From NCBI GenBank assembly GCA_023333565.1, contig JAJKFH010003493.1:806001-870000 (forward strand): a DNA stretch of 64,000 bases, read 5' to 3'. This document shows, one piece after another, positions 1 to 12,987 of this stretch. A program made the translations under genes and the position numbers. The stretch comes from Puffinus mauretanicus. Taxonomy: Eukaryota; Chordata; Aves; Procellariiformes; Procellariidae. Each line of letters starts with the position of its first letter. The stretch's first letter is position 1. The notes below the pieces were generated by a model. That model made no database searches and was not told the DNA's origin. It was given only the letters and a program-made list of their open reading frames with translations.

Positions 1-2916
1 CTATAAGAAACAGTTGATCTCCTGTCCTTAGATCCTTAAGATTTTTTATTAGATTCATGACACTGCATCAATTTCAACTTTCTGCTAGTGACATTGTCAA
101 TTTATTTGTCTCAAAAGAAAGCACTAACTAAACAATTTTGGTATTAAAAGTGTACTAGATGACAATCCATTAATCCATCTGTCAAAGACTGCTCATCCAT
201 TTTTAATTCTCTCATCTAGGTTAAGATTTCTCTTAAAAGGTCACAGTTAATTCAGTCCTCTGACTTTTATGTTTTGCACAATGTCAAGGAATGTTACCAC
301 AATAATCAGTAGTTCTGTGCTTTTAAAGTGAAGATGTTCCTAAATTAAAAAACCTATGTTTATCTCTCTGTTCATGCTTCTTTTTCCTCAGGTGATGATA
401 ACTTTTAAATTGTTCAAGTAAAACACAAACAACTGATACGACATGGGAAAACAGAAGAAGAAAGTGATAGAATGAAATATTTTAAGATGCAATATTTTTA
501 AGCTTACTCATTTTTATTTCCTATTCCTTCTAATAGTTCAACAAAAATTTCTTCCTTAATTATTCACTAATGAATTCTGGAGAGATACAGAAGGTTAAAT
601 AATTTTCCTTTTTTACACTGAATGGTAAGTATAAGGCATAGAACTTCCAATATTAAGAAAACCCCAGAGATTCCCATGCCAGAATAACTTCAACCACTGG
701 CCCATCTACTCCTACACTTTGTATGGCTGACAAAATCAGCACCACTGCTATTCTCTATGTTTGCCCATATTTCTCAGTGAATTTTTGTCCGTCTCCATAA
801 AACTTGGCTCCAAAAAAACCCCAATACTTCCCTGTATAGTCTACAACTGGATTCCCACACATAACAGAAGTACAACATTTTGCCTTTTTACGTGGCTACT
901 GACATTTTTACAAATGCTATTGTATTTTTGTAGTTCTCGCAGCACAAAGAAAGCAATGCTCATTTGAAAAAGACTGACTAGGAATTAATTCAAGCTCAAA
1001 TAATCTTGACTAAATGACAAACTTTGCTGCATTATAAAAATAAGATAGCATTTCCAACAGTTTATGATTATAAAATACCATCTTTTGCAGATTATCAAGA
1101 CAGGAGGGCAAGCAGATTTCATTCTGTAAGGTCTCTTCCTCCTGAGTATAGAAAACGAAAATACGTGCATTGTACGTGGCAAACAGAAAATAGAGGTTAA
1201 TGTTATTTCCTTTCTTTTGCTTTTTGGAGGGACTTGTTTTATATTTCAGAATTTTAACAAAGAGGTAGAAAAATATCAAGGCCAAAAGAGACTATAACTA
1301 AATTAGCATAAGCAGACTTCCTATACGGGCCAAAGAATCTCCTGCTATTAAATCAAAACTAAATGTCTTTGTAAAGATTCCAAGTAATGACAACCTAAAT
1401 CATGTGTTCCAAAGATTAGTTACCCTTATCGTTCAAAGATATGCACCTTATTTATTAGTCTGAATTTGTCCACCTTCAGTTTCGAGCTTTTGGACCTTAT
1501 TATATTCTTTACTTTTTTAAGGCCATCAAATACTTGAAATCTCATTTTCATGCACCTATTTGTGGACTCTGATCAAATTACATCTGAATCCTCCCTCAAA
1601 CATATTGAACAGATTGAGCTTTCTAAGCCTCTCATTATAACTCACATTACAAGAAGCCCACAAACATTCTTATAGCTATTTCTGAACACTTTTTCAATAA
1701 TTTTTCCTTTTTGAAATATAACAACCATAAATGAAAATAATATTACAGGAATAGTCTAACTTACGCCATTAGCTAATGTTGTCCTACTTCTCTATTGCTA
1801 TACCATTTCTATGTCAGCAAACACTACAGACAAAAGTGATCTACACACCTAAACACATTACTCTGATTTTAGAGTACAAAAGATCTAAAACAACTTCTGA
1901 AGAAAATAAACCATTAAATATATGAGGGTAAATGGAAAATGAGATAAAATGAAATGACTACCAAACTAATCCTGTTTGAATGACTAGATGTCTTTGATAA
2001 AAGAGCAAATTTTATGGACAAAGAAAAAGCAGGATAGGATTTATTCAGACCTCTGTAATAGACTACAAAGAAATTTTACATAAAATGGCGATTAATGCTA
2101 CAATTGTAAGAAGCAAGGAAGTGGCTATAGAGGAGATGTCAACTCCTGTGTGCTAGACCTCTGCCCTAGAGTCAGGTTAGTAGCGGAGTTCCTCAAAGAT
2201 CATCTTTGGGAAAAATCTTATTAAATATTTTTAAAACTGCCTGGCATAAAAAGTAGGAGTGATGTCAATGCCTCCTAACCATGTGTCAGTACAAAGAACT
2301 GAACTATGATAAAGGAAAAACTGGGTGACTTGAGGACTGGAGTAATAGAAGTGTCATGACATTTAATAATACAAAGTATGAGGTTGGGACACAGGCTCAG
2401 CGCTCAAGGCTTCTTAGCAGTGTATACCAAATTGGATTTTGATGCCCTCAAGGAGAGGATAAAATTACTTATTTTCTCAGCATGAACAGGCATCAAAACT
2501 ATATTTCATGGTGATGACGGAGGAACCAAGACAGGAACATCTTCCCTGAGAAGTCTGTGTGTTGCTGAGCTAAGCAACATCCCTACCACCAATAACAGAT
2601 GGCCACAATCCCACTGCCTTTTGCACAAACCCCCCTCTGACTCGGGGCTGGGTCCCTGCACCCTGCCCGAGGAGGACAACGGAACGCTGCTGGCCACGGC
2701 AGAGAAGTGAGACAGGCACATCCCAGGTCAAAAGAATTTACAGTTCCAGCATCAGACAGCCAAGATCCAAGAGCCAAGAGCACAGTCTGCTCTGTGCTCG
2801 CCTATGTCAATGGCCAAATCTTCCTAGAACACTATGTTGTCTCCTACCTGGAGAAATGAAGAGGAGGGGAGAAAAGCCCCAACTGAGTAAAACTCCCCAG
2901 TCCCAGTAATATGTGA
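1..2916. other. AT-rich non-coding stretch, nothing recognised
   Basis: All frames are short and interrupted, and codon composition looks random. I see no splice-bounded exon, RNA gene or recognisable transposon. Around 2500-2720 the composition becomes more GC-rich, with a short minus-strand frame that resembles no family I know. The stretch is best described as intergenic or intronic DNA. Confidence 0.6.
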
Positions 2917-2921
2917 CTATA

Positions 2922-3493
2922 TGTGCTGGTTTTGGCTGGGATAGAGTTAATTTTCTTCACAGTAGCTAGTATGGGGCTATGTTTTGCATTTGTGCTGAAT
3001 ACAGGGATGTTTTAGTTATTGCTGAGCAGTGCTTACACAGAGTCAAGGCCTTTTCTGCTTCTTGCACGACCCCACCAGCGAGTAGGCTGGGGGTGCACAA
3101 GAAGTTGGGAGGGGACACAGCTGGGACAGCTGACCCCAACTGACCAAAGGGATATTCCATACCATATGATGTCATGCTCAGCATATAAAGCTGGGAGAAG
3201 AAGAAGGAAGGGGGGGACATTCGGAGTGATGGTGTTTGTCTTCCCAAGTAACTGTTACGCGTGATGGACCCCTGCTTTCCTGGAGATGGCTGGACACCTG
3301 CCTGCCCATGGGAAATAGTGAATGAATTCCTTGTTTTGCTTTGCTTGTGTGCACAGCTTTTGCTTTCCCTATTAAACTGTCTTTATCTCAACCCACGATT
3401 TTTCTCACTTTTACTCTCTCCCCCATCCCACCAGGGGGGAGTGAGCGAGTGGCTGTGTGGTGCTTAGTTGCCGGCTGGGGTTAAACCACAACA
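2922..3493 (+). mobile_element. Solo LTR of an avian endogenous retrovirus
   Basis: A 572-bp block starts TGTGCTGG and ends CCACAACA, giving the TG...CA ends of an LTR. A TATA box (TATAAA, 3184-3189) is followed about 190 bp later by a polyadenylation signal (ATTAAA, 3371-3376), which fits U3-R-U5 order on the + strand. It is flanked by CTATA (2917-2921) and CTATG (3494-3498), a likely 5-bp target duplication with one change. No gag, pol or env lies next to it, so it is a solo LTR left by recombination. Its 3' third is homologous to both arms of the composite at 15994-16804. Short frames inside it are not genes. Confidence 0.85.
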
Positions 3494-3498
3494 CTATG

Positions 3499-6400
3499 AA
3501 ACCTAAAAACACCCAGCCCTGCTAGAAGTAGGGGCCAGCTTTAAGCCCGTAAATCCTTCTTCTACTCCCCCATGCTGAAATGAACTGCTTTCTATTTTGT
3601 TATCCCCTCTAGCAGCTGAGTTGACAGGGCTGGGGAAAAGGTGTGGGCAGAAGCGGCTGAGTACATGGCCAGCATAGCAGCAGCCACATGAAATTAATGC
3701 TTGCATGATCTCGGCACCCTGAGCTGCTAAGAGAGGATGAGCTATGGGAGCAATTCTGTACCATGATGATTTTGCAGACACATCAGTCTGTCACCATACA
3801 CAACTATTTATGCCTAAATCTAGTTCTGTGACAGTTCCTCAGAAACTAATACACTGAAAACCTATTAGGGAAATGAAGATCATAACATATTAGTCAATCT
3901 CAGGACAACTGAGCCACCAATGTGATGCAACCCTACAAGGCAAACATGACCTTAAATCAGAAAAGATCATTTCAGTAGAGTAAGAGAAGTCTTTATGCTA
4001 TTTTACATTGCACTAATGAGCCCCTGTGTATAAGGCTATGCAGAATTCTGGCAACTTATATTAAAGAAAAATGGATTTAAACTGGGACACGTGCAGAGAA
4101 ATGCTTCTGTGATGATCAGAGAATGGAAAATCCTCTGTTTTATACGAACCAAGTAAAAGAATTTATGCCTGCATAAAGTGATGTCACACTACATTTTTTC
4201 CTTACCCCCAATTCCACAGTTGTTTCTGCCTCAGCATCACCTGCACCTTTCTACCAACCCAAATGCACATGTAGCTATGCAGTAAACTGGGTCAAGTAAC
4301 TATTTAGTCATTAAAAAAGCTTTCAATCATCAGTTTCCTGATGGAATTTATTTTCTGAGCATGCAACTCTATGCTGGCACACAGAAAATAAGGCGTCAAG
4401 CTGAGGTAAGAGTAGCAATGCCAATTTATGGTACAAGTGGAAATCATTGTTTGCTAATAAACACATGTTGAATGGCAACACCAAGAAGGAACGTAACTGT
4501 TGAAACAGAAGGTCAACACAAGCTCGAAGAAAATGGTTATAAATCTATCACAAATCACTTCAGGCTGGAAATCAGAAGGCTTTTAACTATCACAAAAGTA
4601 CAGTTGTAGTTCCAGTTAAAGGGACAAAAGCATAACCAGTTCTTACAGCAGAACAAGTGGCTATCTACTAGTACTTAGAAGTTCGTTTTCAATCCCATAT
4701 TTAACAATTGTTCTGTATTTTTTATAATAGATATACATTGTATAGTGTTGGATTTTCCAGGAAGTCCAGATTGGTAAATTAATAAATAAAAAAATTGCAT
4801 CACTTGTACAAACTAATATTATGATATCTGGAAAATCTACTAATAGTAGTATTTACTAGTAAAAAGAAACTACAGGCCAAGTGTCATTTCTCTAAAATTC
4901 CAAAACTACTCAGACAGCTTTTTTGAAAGAATTAATCCCTTATATGTGGTGTAAGACTTTCAGACGTGCCTCGTACGCCTGGGACCCATTACCATACTTA
5001 TGATCTGATTTTTAAGACAGCTTGGTACTCAGGATTTTGATTTTTGGGAATTTGTCCACCTGTTTAGGTGTCTAAAGCCATTGATTTGACTAAAAAAAGG
5101 AAAAGTATGCAAAAATAAATATATAGAGAGAGTTAAAAAAAAATCACAAAACAACAAAAAGCCACAATGTAGGCAATCTGTTTTAATATACGTTAAATGG
5201 GAGTTTAATGTTGGGGGGGGGGGGAAGCAGCACCCTCCAAAATCTTTGATGCAAGTTTTGAACATGGTTAGAGCTCACTATTTTGCATAAGAAACTTGAC
5301 AAACTATGGAGTCTTGAAGCATACCAACCTACAGAAAATTGTTTATATTTAACCATAGATGGTAAGTTCTTACTTTTCATACCATTGTACCATAGCAGCT
5401 CCTTTGGAGGTCCACGTTGAGAGCAATGAATGTGCATTGCTTTGTTTGTTTGTTTTCACATTCTTTGCAATGAAATGGTGACTTAGGGATTTATTTTTCT
5501 AACAACTTGGTGGAAATTGATTATTAGATAGTAGAAAAATGTTACCATTTTAAAGAAATTCTAAAAAATTTAATTAAATTGAGACATATAGTTTAAGGGT
5601 TAGCTGAATTATCCTGTTGGGCATAATCACACAAACGAAATATTTTACGTGCCACTTGTTAAACAACATTCGTATGTGACCATATAAGCCTGAACTATGT
5701 CTAACACACCAAAAAACACTAACCAAGTTTTCAAATTTTAGACTTGATATTGCTTTCTTTCCCCTCAAAGGATGCCCCCTTTGTGCCTCACATTTCTACA
5801 GTGGTATACTTGAAATATCTACTTTTAAAATACAGAAAATAAACACAATAGAGCATGTGAAAAATTTTAAAAACATGCAAATAATAATAATATGAAAGAA
5901 ATGCAAAACTTATATAGTATTTACAAATACAATTGCTTTTATCATATCTTAAAACACATTATTACAGTCTTCTAGATATGCTTTTAAAAAAAAAAAAAAG
6001 CTGAAGTCTATTCTGGCATAAAGAACACCAGAATTGGGGTTTTTTTCCAGTTGTTTTTTCAAAGTATCTTACGAGCTCAAAGTCTAAAAGTGGTTGACCG
6101 CAAAAAACACGGATATGGCAATTAAAAAATATCAACCTAATACCATGATTAGCATCAGTTTTAATCAGAACATTAGAAATTCATATTTTACAACAAATTT
6201 TATAAAAGGTCTCACTCTTCTCTTGAGCAATACTGCATCATTATCACCTGCTTGATCCTCTAGTACCGCCAAAAAACATTTCAAAACCAATATAAGCAGA
6301 AGCCAAATAGTTCTGACAAACAAAATAAACTATGTTATACTGGTTATTCATGATAGAAATGTATTCCTTACCTGTTGAAATATTAATACAGCTGTTGTAA

Positions 6401-6827
6401 TTGTTGTATTATGTCACATTAAAGAATAGTATCAAAAAATTTCAGCTTGATTTTCAAATGTCTATCTTTTTAGATGTGTAGATCAGTGGTCTCTGTTACT
6501 ATTAATATTATGTTTAATAAATAATAAATAACATAGAGTTAATACATAACGCAAAATAAAAAATATTTTTGTGGTTTTCTTTCTCATCCTTTTTTAATTT
6601 CTGTGTATGTTTTATAAAGTACATATTAGTACAGTAGCACATATGTATATTTATAAATTAATATATATAAAAATAATATTTTTAGTGAGACAGATGTGAT
6701 TGAATATGCTTTTTTTTAAAAAAATCTTTGTTTAATACTTTATGATACAGCAATTCAAAGGTCTGGTTCTAAGTTCAGTTTATTTTGATACTTGGTTTTA
6801 ATGGGTGTCATAACTGAAAAAGATACC
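3499..6827. other. AT-rich non-coding stretch with a 12-G run
   Basis: No convincing exon or RNA gene is seen. A run of 12 G lies at 5213-5224. The sequence from 5800 to 6700 is very AT-rich with short A/T tracts. CAGTGGTCTC at 6484-6493 resembles the terminal inverted repeat of hAT-Charlie elements and could be the left end of the hAT relic that follows, but I found no matching right end. Confidence 0.5.
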
Positions 6828-8440
6828 TCACAAAGATGCATAGATCCCAATGGAAGAAGTGCATCGTTGCCTGCACTTGCTAAAATAATTATATTCATTT
6901 TTCAATCCCATCCACCAGTTATGCAACAGTTTTTCTTGAAATTGGACTAGTAAATTATCATATTCCCTGATGTCAATCAGTTCTTCCAAACTAATTGGAA
7001 GGTGTTGCACATTTTTTTTTTTTTTAAATAGGCTCAAAAACCACTGAAACTCTCATTTGGAAGATTTTTAAATACGTTAGAAAATTCTGTTTCTATCCTT
7101 TTAAAGTGTACAGATACGAGAGGTTTTATAGATGACACATTCAAATTGTGTTCAGCAACAACCAAAAAAAATCAAAAACAAGCAAACAAACAAAAATCAC
7201 ATAACAAGGGGAACATATCCAAACATCCGTTTTCAAAATGCTCTCTCCATAGCACAAGTTTCTTTTGAAAAGCAGTTTTTCTCACTCATTGTTAAAACAT
7301 TACCTTCACCTTGAAGGGACACGTTAAGTGTGTTTATTTTTTGGAAATACCTGCTAGGTAGCAAACTACTCACAGCCACCTGTCATTGCTGAAAAGGTCA
7401 GCAAATTTGGAACACTGATCTTTTTGTAAAAAAAAAAAAATAGGTAAAGTTTGACCACTCTTTTAAGCACTTTGCCACAAGATAACCAGTGAACCTGTGT
7501 GTGGTGCAAGAGATTTTCATGGTCCCTCCCCATCTCATTACAAAGTCTGGTAAAGATGCTACTATTTGAAGGGATTGTTTTTATAAAGTTAACCACATCG
7601 ATGTCATCCTCTAGCACTTTGTGCACTCCTGGCTCCAGCTTCTTTGCTGCAATAGCTCGCCTATGAGTAATGCAGTGAAGGAGTTCCACGTGCGGTGCTA
7701 CCTCTGTAACCTTACCCTGGAATCCCTTTTTTATTCCAGTCAAAGCAGCCACTCCATCAGTGGTTACACTTGCACAGTTTTTCCATAAAACATTGTTTTT
7801 TCTTAAAGAAGCCATTTCCCATTGAGAATATATCTTCCCCAGTACATCCCTCCTTTAGCGGCTCACAAAAAAAAAAAAAAAGGTCTTCGTGCATTTCATT
7901 ATTGAAATGCAAACACCATAAGCTGAGAGAAGTTAGAAACATCTGTACTTTAATCCAGCTGTATAGCAAACCTCCCACACCGTGTAACTTGTTCTAATAC
8001 TTGTTTCTTCAAATCTTCAGCAGTGTCTTCTATGCACCTTCCAAGAGTATTTGCTGACAAAGGAGTGCATTTTAGTTTGCTGCCATATTGTTTTGCACGT
8101 ACTATTTCAGCTATTTTTACTGTGGCAGGAAGAAAAATTGTTGGTATGTGGTCTTTTGCTATTACCCAAGAAACTTCTAGATATTTATCATTACGTTTTG
8201 CAAAGTACTGGATTGAGCATCAGGACTTGAAACATCGCTTAAAAAAATTGTGAAGGTTTGTCTTCATGTTCTGAATGCTGAGTTTCTAAACATCCTGCTA
8301 ATGATAATGGCTTCATACTATCATTAGCTAATTATCTCAAGACACAATACAAACTTAGAGCGAAGTTCATCATTAACAACAGTGAATGTCAATCCATATT
8401 TCAAACAGTCTTGATAATTTTTAATGTTTTTGATCAACTT
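6828..8440 (-). pseudogene. Decayed hAT-family (ZBED5/SCAND3-like) transposase relic
   Basis: Read on the minus strand from about 8440 down to 6828, broken frames follow a hAT/ZBED transposase from end to end. First comes a degenerate BED-finger region with the ...LETQHSEHEDKPSQFF stretch (about 8370-8250). Next is the first catalytic-Asp region, FAIQLD followed by a stop where the family has Glu, then STDVSN (about 7950-7930). The second Asp motif is SVTTDGVAALTG (about 7760-7735), then CITHRRAIAAKKL, and HWLSCGKVL where the family usually has RWLSRGKVL (about 7490-7455). FADLFSNDRWL and a DMFPLLCD-like segment follow, then a C-terminal SLEELIDIRE segment (6990-6960). Several stops and frameshifts show it is dead. 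The lack of introns fits either a DNA transposon fossil or a retrocopy of a domesticated ZBED gene. Bird genomes carry few recent DNA transposons, so it is probably old. Confidence 0.8.
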
Positions 8441-11229
8441 ATTGTCAGATCTGATCAGATCACCATTTTTTTAATCTCATGTGGCTGACAAAGACCTCGT
8501 AGTAGGAACAGAAGTGTCAGCTCTGCCATTTTCTTGCTGATTGCTTGTGCTCAGTATTATCTTCAATCACGGTTTCTTTGCAGGAATCTTTTTAAACCAC
8601 TTGTCCATTTTGTGAGGGTTAATATAGTTAAAACTAGACAGTATAATCTGTAAAGCCACTTAAGCAGGCACATGTAAACTGCAATACATCGCAATACAAT
8701 GAAAACAAGCGAGTGAGGGCACCACAGTCAACCCCTCTGCGTTGTGGAACACCCACTCCTCCCCCAGGATACCTCGTGTACCATACCTGATGTGAGCATC
8801 ACACAGAACGAGTAAGGGCACCAGCATCGATTTGTATATTAAATATTAGTAAAGCTTAATTTCTTTTTTTTTTTTTGATAGAAAATAACTACAAGTTATA
8901 ATATTGTTTTCCCCACATGCCAGTGGATCATCTTGTGTACCTCCTGGTCTAGATGATCACTAACTAAATTATTATATTAATATAAAATTCAAATTCTTCA
9001 CATTGTTTTCTTACAGCTACTGTTAAAAAAGAAAATGTTTCTATCACTATCCTGCAGGCACTGCTTCAAGTAAAAGAGCTTTCCAGTAGTACCAGTTGCT
9101 CGACAAAGCTATCAGGTGTAGTGTCAAAGGGGTATTGATACATGTTTTTATTTTGGTTTATTTTATTTTTTAAATAGCGGGACCAGGAATTGCTGGAACA
9201 AAGGCAGAGAGGGAGGCAACTGAATTATCTTGCTCTACAAAGAGGTTGAAACTTCCACTTCTGTTTTTGGTTTTTTCCCTCCTTTAAAGGCAGACATGTT
9301 GGAGAAGCTACCGCTGAAGCAAGTATTAGCAAAGCAACCACAAGGAGAATAAACAGCAACAAAGAGGTCATGCTGCTGGTGGCATCTTTTAATCTGGAGT
9401 TCTACTGAAGGGAGAGGAATTTTCCCAGCAAGTCCTAGTAAGTCTGAACAGTTTGAACAGTTAAGGACCAGCTTGTGTGTGTCTCAATGTTGGCTGCGTC
9501 AAACCCTGAGACGCCATCCAAGTGAGCTCTCAGTCATTTATGATCGGTTACAACTACATTCCGATGGCTTGTTTCTCAGACCCAGTTAATACGTGCTTAA
9601 TTCTGCTTCTCACTTCTGACTAGTCTGCCTGCCAGCTTCTGCTTCTTGAAATAAACTCTTACCCTGTCCTTGAATTTAGTATACATTTTGATTCTGTGGC
9701 TTTCTCATTCCAAATCTGATTCCTGAGTACATTTTTTTTTTTTTAAGATTCTCTGTGCTACTCCTAATTTCTATTTCAGGTTTGGCTCACCTTAACTTTT
9801 TTCCCAGCCTTGATTCTAGACTAGCAGCAATCACTGAGCACAGCTGCCTATTTATAGTATCTACCTGACAGTTGTTCGATGTTGTGTGGAAGTTGACAGT
9901 ATAAATCAAGAAGTGAAACTTTCACAAATACTGAACATGTTTAGAAGCTGTTACTTGAAAACATCATCAAAATAAATTGAATAGAACACTGCTGTAATTT
10001 TCTATATAGCTGCTGAAACGTGAATACTCTCTGGGCATCTGTAGGAAATCCAGTGTAGTTCGCCATCTTCCACTATCAATGCTGTTCAACTCACATAATG
10101 TAATCATTTGGGGAGCATTAGGCCTCTGACTAACTATAAAGTTTCAGCAGGTAGGGTGACTTGCATGCTATGACATTACCTAAGCTAAAATGCAGATTAT
10201 TTTCCTACAATTTCTGAATTAATAAGATGTTACTTACGGAAACTGGTGATTTTGAATCTGAAAAATTTTAAGTGCAAAACAGAATTTAATTAAAAATTAA
10301 CCTATTTAATAACTATTTCTAATTTGATACAAGTCCCAATATTATTGTTTATTAAGCAAAAAGTCTTTGATATAACATGTTATGTTAATAAAACAATAAT
10401 AAAATCTATACCTGTAATCTGCTTGAATAGACATACAAAAATAAAAGACCTATAGTTTCAAAATCTACTTTACGGCTTCTGTTCAAATCTCATGTCCTTT
10501 TGAGATTTCTAGTTTAGCAGCTTTAAAGAAGCCTATCTGAAATTCTCTGTAGTGATAGAAGAGCACTGAACTGAATCTTAGTTACTTGATCAAAAAAGCT
10601 TCCATGAAGGATCAGAGCAGATGGTTTTTGGGATCATGTTTTCCCCCTTTTGACAAGAAAAGAAAGTGAATGCCTGTAACTTTTTGGCTTCAAACAAGGC
10701 TCCTAAAAAGAAAAAAAGAAAACAACAACAACAAACCAAAAAAAAACCCACCACCACCACCAAAAACTCCACCTAACTATCCATCTACAAAACAAAGAAC
10801 TTCCTTTTTTACTCAGATTATTTTCTGATTGCAGATTTTCCACTGTGCGGAAGCCTGAAATTTTAGGACCGCAGGGTGGCAGCATGCAGCGTAACATCAC
10901 AGTGTAAGTAGTGCCATTTTTCCTCTCAAAAGAACTTGCACCAAAGAATAATCTTCCTATTCTCTTGCTTTTTCTTAACAGTGAAGTTGTGTAACTGGGA
11001 TAATGCCATGGCTGAGGAGTTTTAGGATAGAGTGCTGGAACGAATGGTGTTAGTATGGAGAAAACAGATGTATGAAGTGCTGCTGAATCGCTGCTTTGAA
11101 GAACCACTGTTCTTCAAAGAAACCACTGTGCTTCAAAGATCCTTCAGCTGATGGGAATACTGAATCACAGCTTACTGTAGAGAATGAATATAGACAGAAA
11201 GATCATTGCTTCCACTCGAACTCCCTGAA
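8441..11229. other. Non-coding stretch; possible unclassified LTR remnant near 9480-9740
   Basis: No exon is supported. At 9480-9740 a slightly GC-richer block carries AATAAA (about 9650) shortly before its end, which loosely resembles the R/U5 part of an LTR. I cannot find TG...CA ends or target duplications. The region 10690-10760 has purine-rich simple sequence (AACAAC and CCACCA repeats) that produces spurious minus-strand frames. Confidence 0.45.
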
Positions 11230-12068
11230 GAAGTCTGCAAGTACCTGGACAAAGAAATCAGGTTAATACAATCTTCTTGGATTTCCAAAAGGCACTTAGT
11301 TCCTTACCATAAGCTCTTAAAATAAGTAAGAATGCCATGAAATATGGGTCCCCAAATGACTAAGCCAATGACAAAAAAAAGAAAATGGGTAAAAGGATAT
11401 TTGGCCTCTTTTCTCAGTAATGGCATTTCACTAATGGAATCCCAAAATGGTCTGTACTTGGCCTTTGTTGCACAACATGTTCATAAATTATCTGGAAAAG
11501 GGAGTAAACACTGAGACAAAGTATCCTCTGATGATGACACTAACTTGTTCCAGAAAGATGAAAGGCATAGAGACAAGGAACTGAAACAAATAAACTAAAA
11601 CCCAAACAAAAGAACCCCACACAACTTTCTAGTCCTGACTGGGCAATAAAATGGCAGATGAAATCCAGCATAAATTAAAACCAAGAAGTGATGAATATGT
11701 AAAAGAAATCTTAATTTTACAAACATGACAGGCTCTGAATTGAAAATTGACACTTAAATGTGACCTTGAAGTTATGACAGCTCTATAAAAACATTGGTTC
11801 AATGCTCAGTAGCAATCAAAAAAGTATATCAAGTATTAGGAATTATTAAAGATGGAACAGAGGAAAACATGCCACTGTGTGATTCCACAATGCTCCCAAA
11901 TCTTACAAGGCTGCATGCATTTTGGTTCCACAATCACAAGAACAACATAGAACAAAAAAAGACAGTGAGAGGCAACAAGGAATCAAGGTATAGAATGACT
12001 TTCAAGTACCACTACGTAAGGTAAAATTCTTCAGCTTAGAAAAGGGATGGCTGACAAGGTGGTAAAAT
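11230..12068 (+). mobile_element. Ancient CR1-like LINE, 5' part of the host copy
   Basis: Decayed reverse-transcriptase sequence can be followed on the + strand. A LLGF-type reading of the LDFSKAF block lies near 11270. A VLGPVL..MFINYLEKG-like stretch lies near 11450-11515, followed by a degraded FADD box (about 11525-11545, read as ..DDDTNL). Many stops and shifts show great age. The copy is interrupted at about 12068 by a younger CR1 and resumes at about 12988. It belongs to an older subfamily than the insert (compare the CR1-L/L3-type 3' end at 13300-13420). Confidence 0.7.
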
Positions 12069-12987
12069 GGAGATCGATGGGCCGAGGCCAACTCCATGAG
12101 GTTCAACAAGGTCAAGTGCCGGGTCCTGCACTTCGGCCACAACAACCCCAGGCAACGCTACAGGCTTGGGGAAGAGTGGCTGGAAAGCTGCCCAGAGGAA
12201 AAGGACCTGGGGGTGCTGGTTGACAGCCGCCTGAACATGAGCCGGCAGTGTGCCCAGGTGGCCAAGAGGGCCAACGCCATCCTGGCCTGTATCAGAAATA
12301 GTGTGGCCAGCAGGAGCAGGGAAGTGATCGTGCCCCTGTACTGGGCACTGGTGAGGCCGCACCTCGAATCCTGTGTTCAGTTTTGGGCCCCTCAGTACAA
12401 GAAGGACATGGAGGTGCTGGAGCGTGTCCAGAGAAGGGCAACGAAGCTGGTGAAGGGCCTGGAGCACAAGTCTTATGAGGAGCGGCTGAGGGAACTGGGG
12501 TTGTTTAGTCTGGAGAAGAGGAGGCTGAGGGGAGACCTCATGGTGCTCTACAACTACCTGAAAGGAGGTTGTAGCGAGGTGGGGGTTGGTCTCTTCTCCC
12601 AAGTAACTAGCGATAGGACAAGAGGAAATGGCCTCAAGTTGCACCAAGGGAGGTTTAGATTGGACATTAGGAAAAATTTCTTTACTGAAAGAGTGGTCAG
12701 ACCTTGGAACAGGCTGCCCAGGGAAGTGGTTGAGTCACCATCCCTGGAAGTATTTAAAAGACGTGTAGATGAGGCCCTTAGGGACATGGTTTAGTGGGCA
12801 TGGTGTGTTGGGTTGACGGTTGGACACGACGATCTTAGAGGTCTTTTCCAACCTGTATGATTCTATGATTCTATGGTGTAGTGGGCATGGTGGTGTTGGG
12901 TTGACGGTTGGACTTGATGATCTTAGAGGTCTTTTCCAACCTTAATGATTCTATGAATTCTATGATTCTATGAATTCTATGAATTCT
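12069..12987 (+). mobile_element. Younger 5'-truncated CR1 inserted in the ancient CR1
   Basis: This is the 3' part of a CR1 LINE. It starts within the ORF2 reverse transcriptase (RWAEAN...MRFNK region). An open frame runs from 12096 to a TAG at 12792-12794 (232 codons) and covers the C-terminal thumb/tail, with motifs such as [10 protein letters not shown] and [15 protein letters not shown]. It is nearly identical over its whole length to the CR1 at 56640-58738, so both copies are fairly young. The 3' UTR is present twice in tandem (about 87-bp unit, 12788-12874 and 12875 onward). The element ends in ATTCTATG/AATTCTATG tail repeats. Confidence 0.92.
12788..12987 (+). repeat. Tandem duplication of the CR1 3' UTR plus tail
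   Basis: The unit, beginning GGTTTAGTGGGCATGG at 12788, recurs beginning GGTGTAGTGGGCATGG at 12875. Both copies contain the TTGACGGTTGGAC...GATCTTAGAGGTC segment. The second copy ends in a longer tail with AATTCTATG variants. The other CR1 copy (58650-58738) has a single unit. Confidence 0.9.

Noticed and set aside
6484..6493. CAGTGGTCTC as a hAT terminal inverted repeat
   Set aside because: No matching inverted copy or 8-bp duplication was found beyond 8440, so the element's ends remain unproven.
9480..9740. Possible LTR remnant with AATAAA
   Set aside because: No TG...CA ends, target duplication or similarity to the other LTRs in the window.
12036..12647. 203-codon minus-strand frame, and its counterpart at 57777-58508 (243 codons)
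   Set aside because: Both are antisense shadows of the CR1 reverse-transcriptase frame, and both occur only because the two copies are nearly identical.
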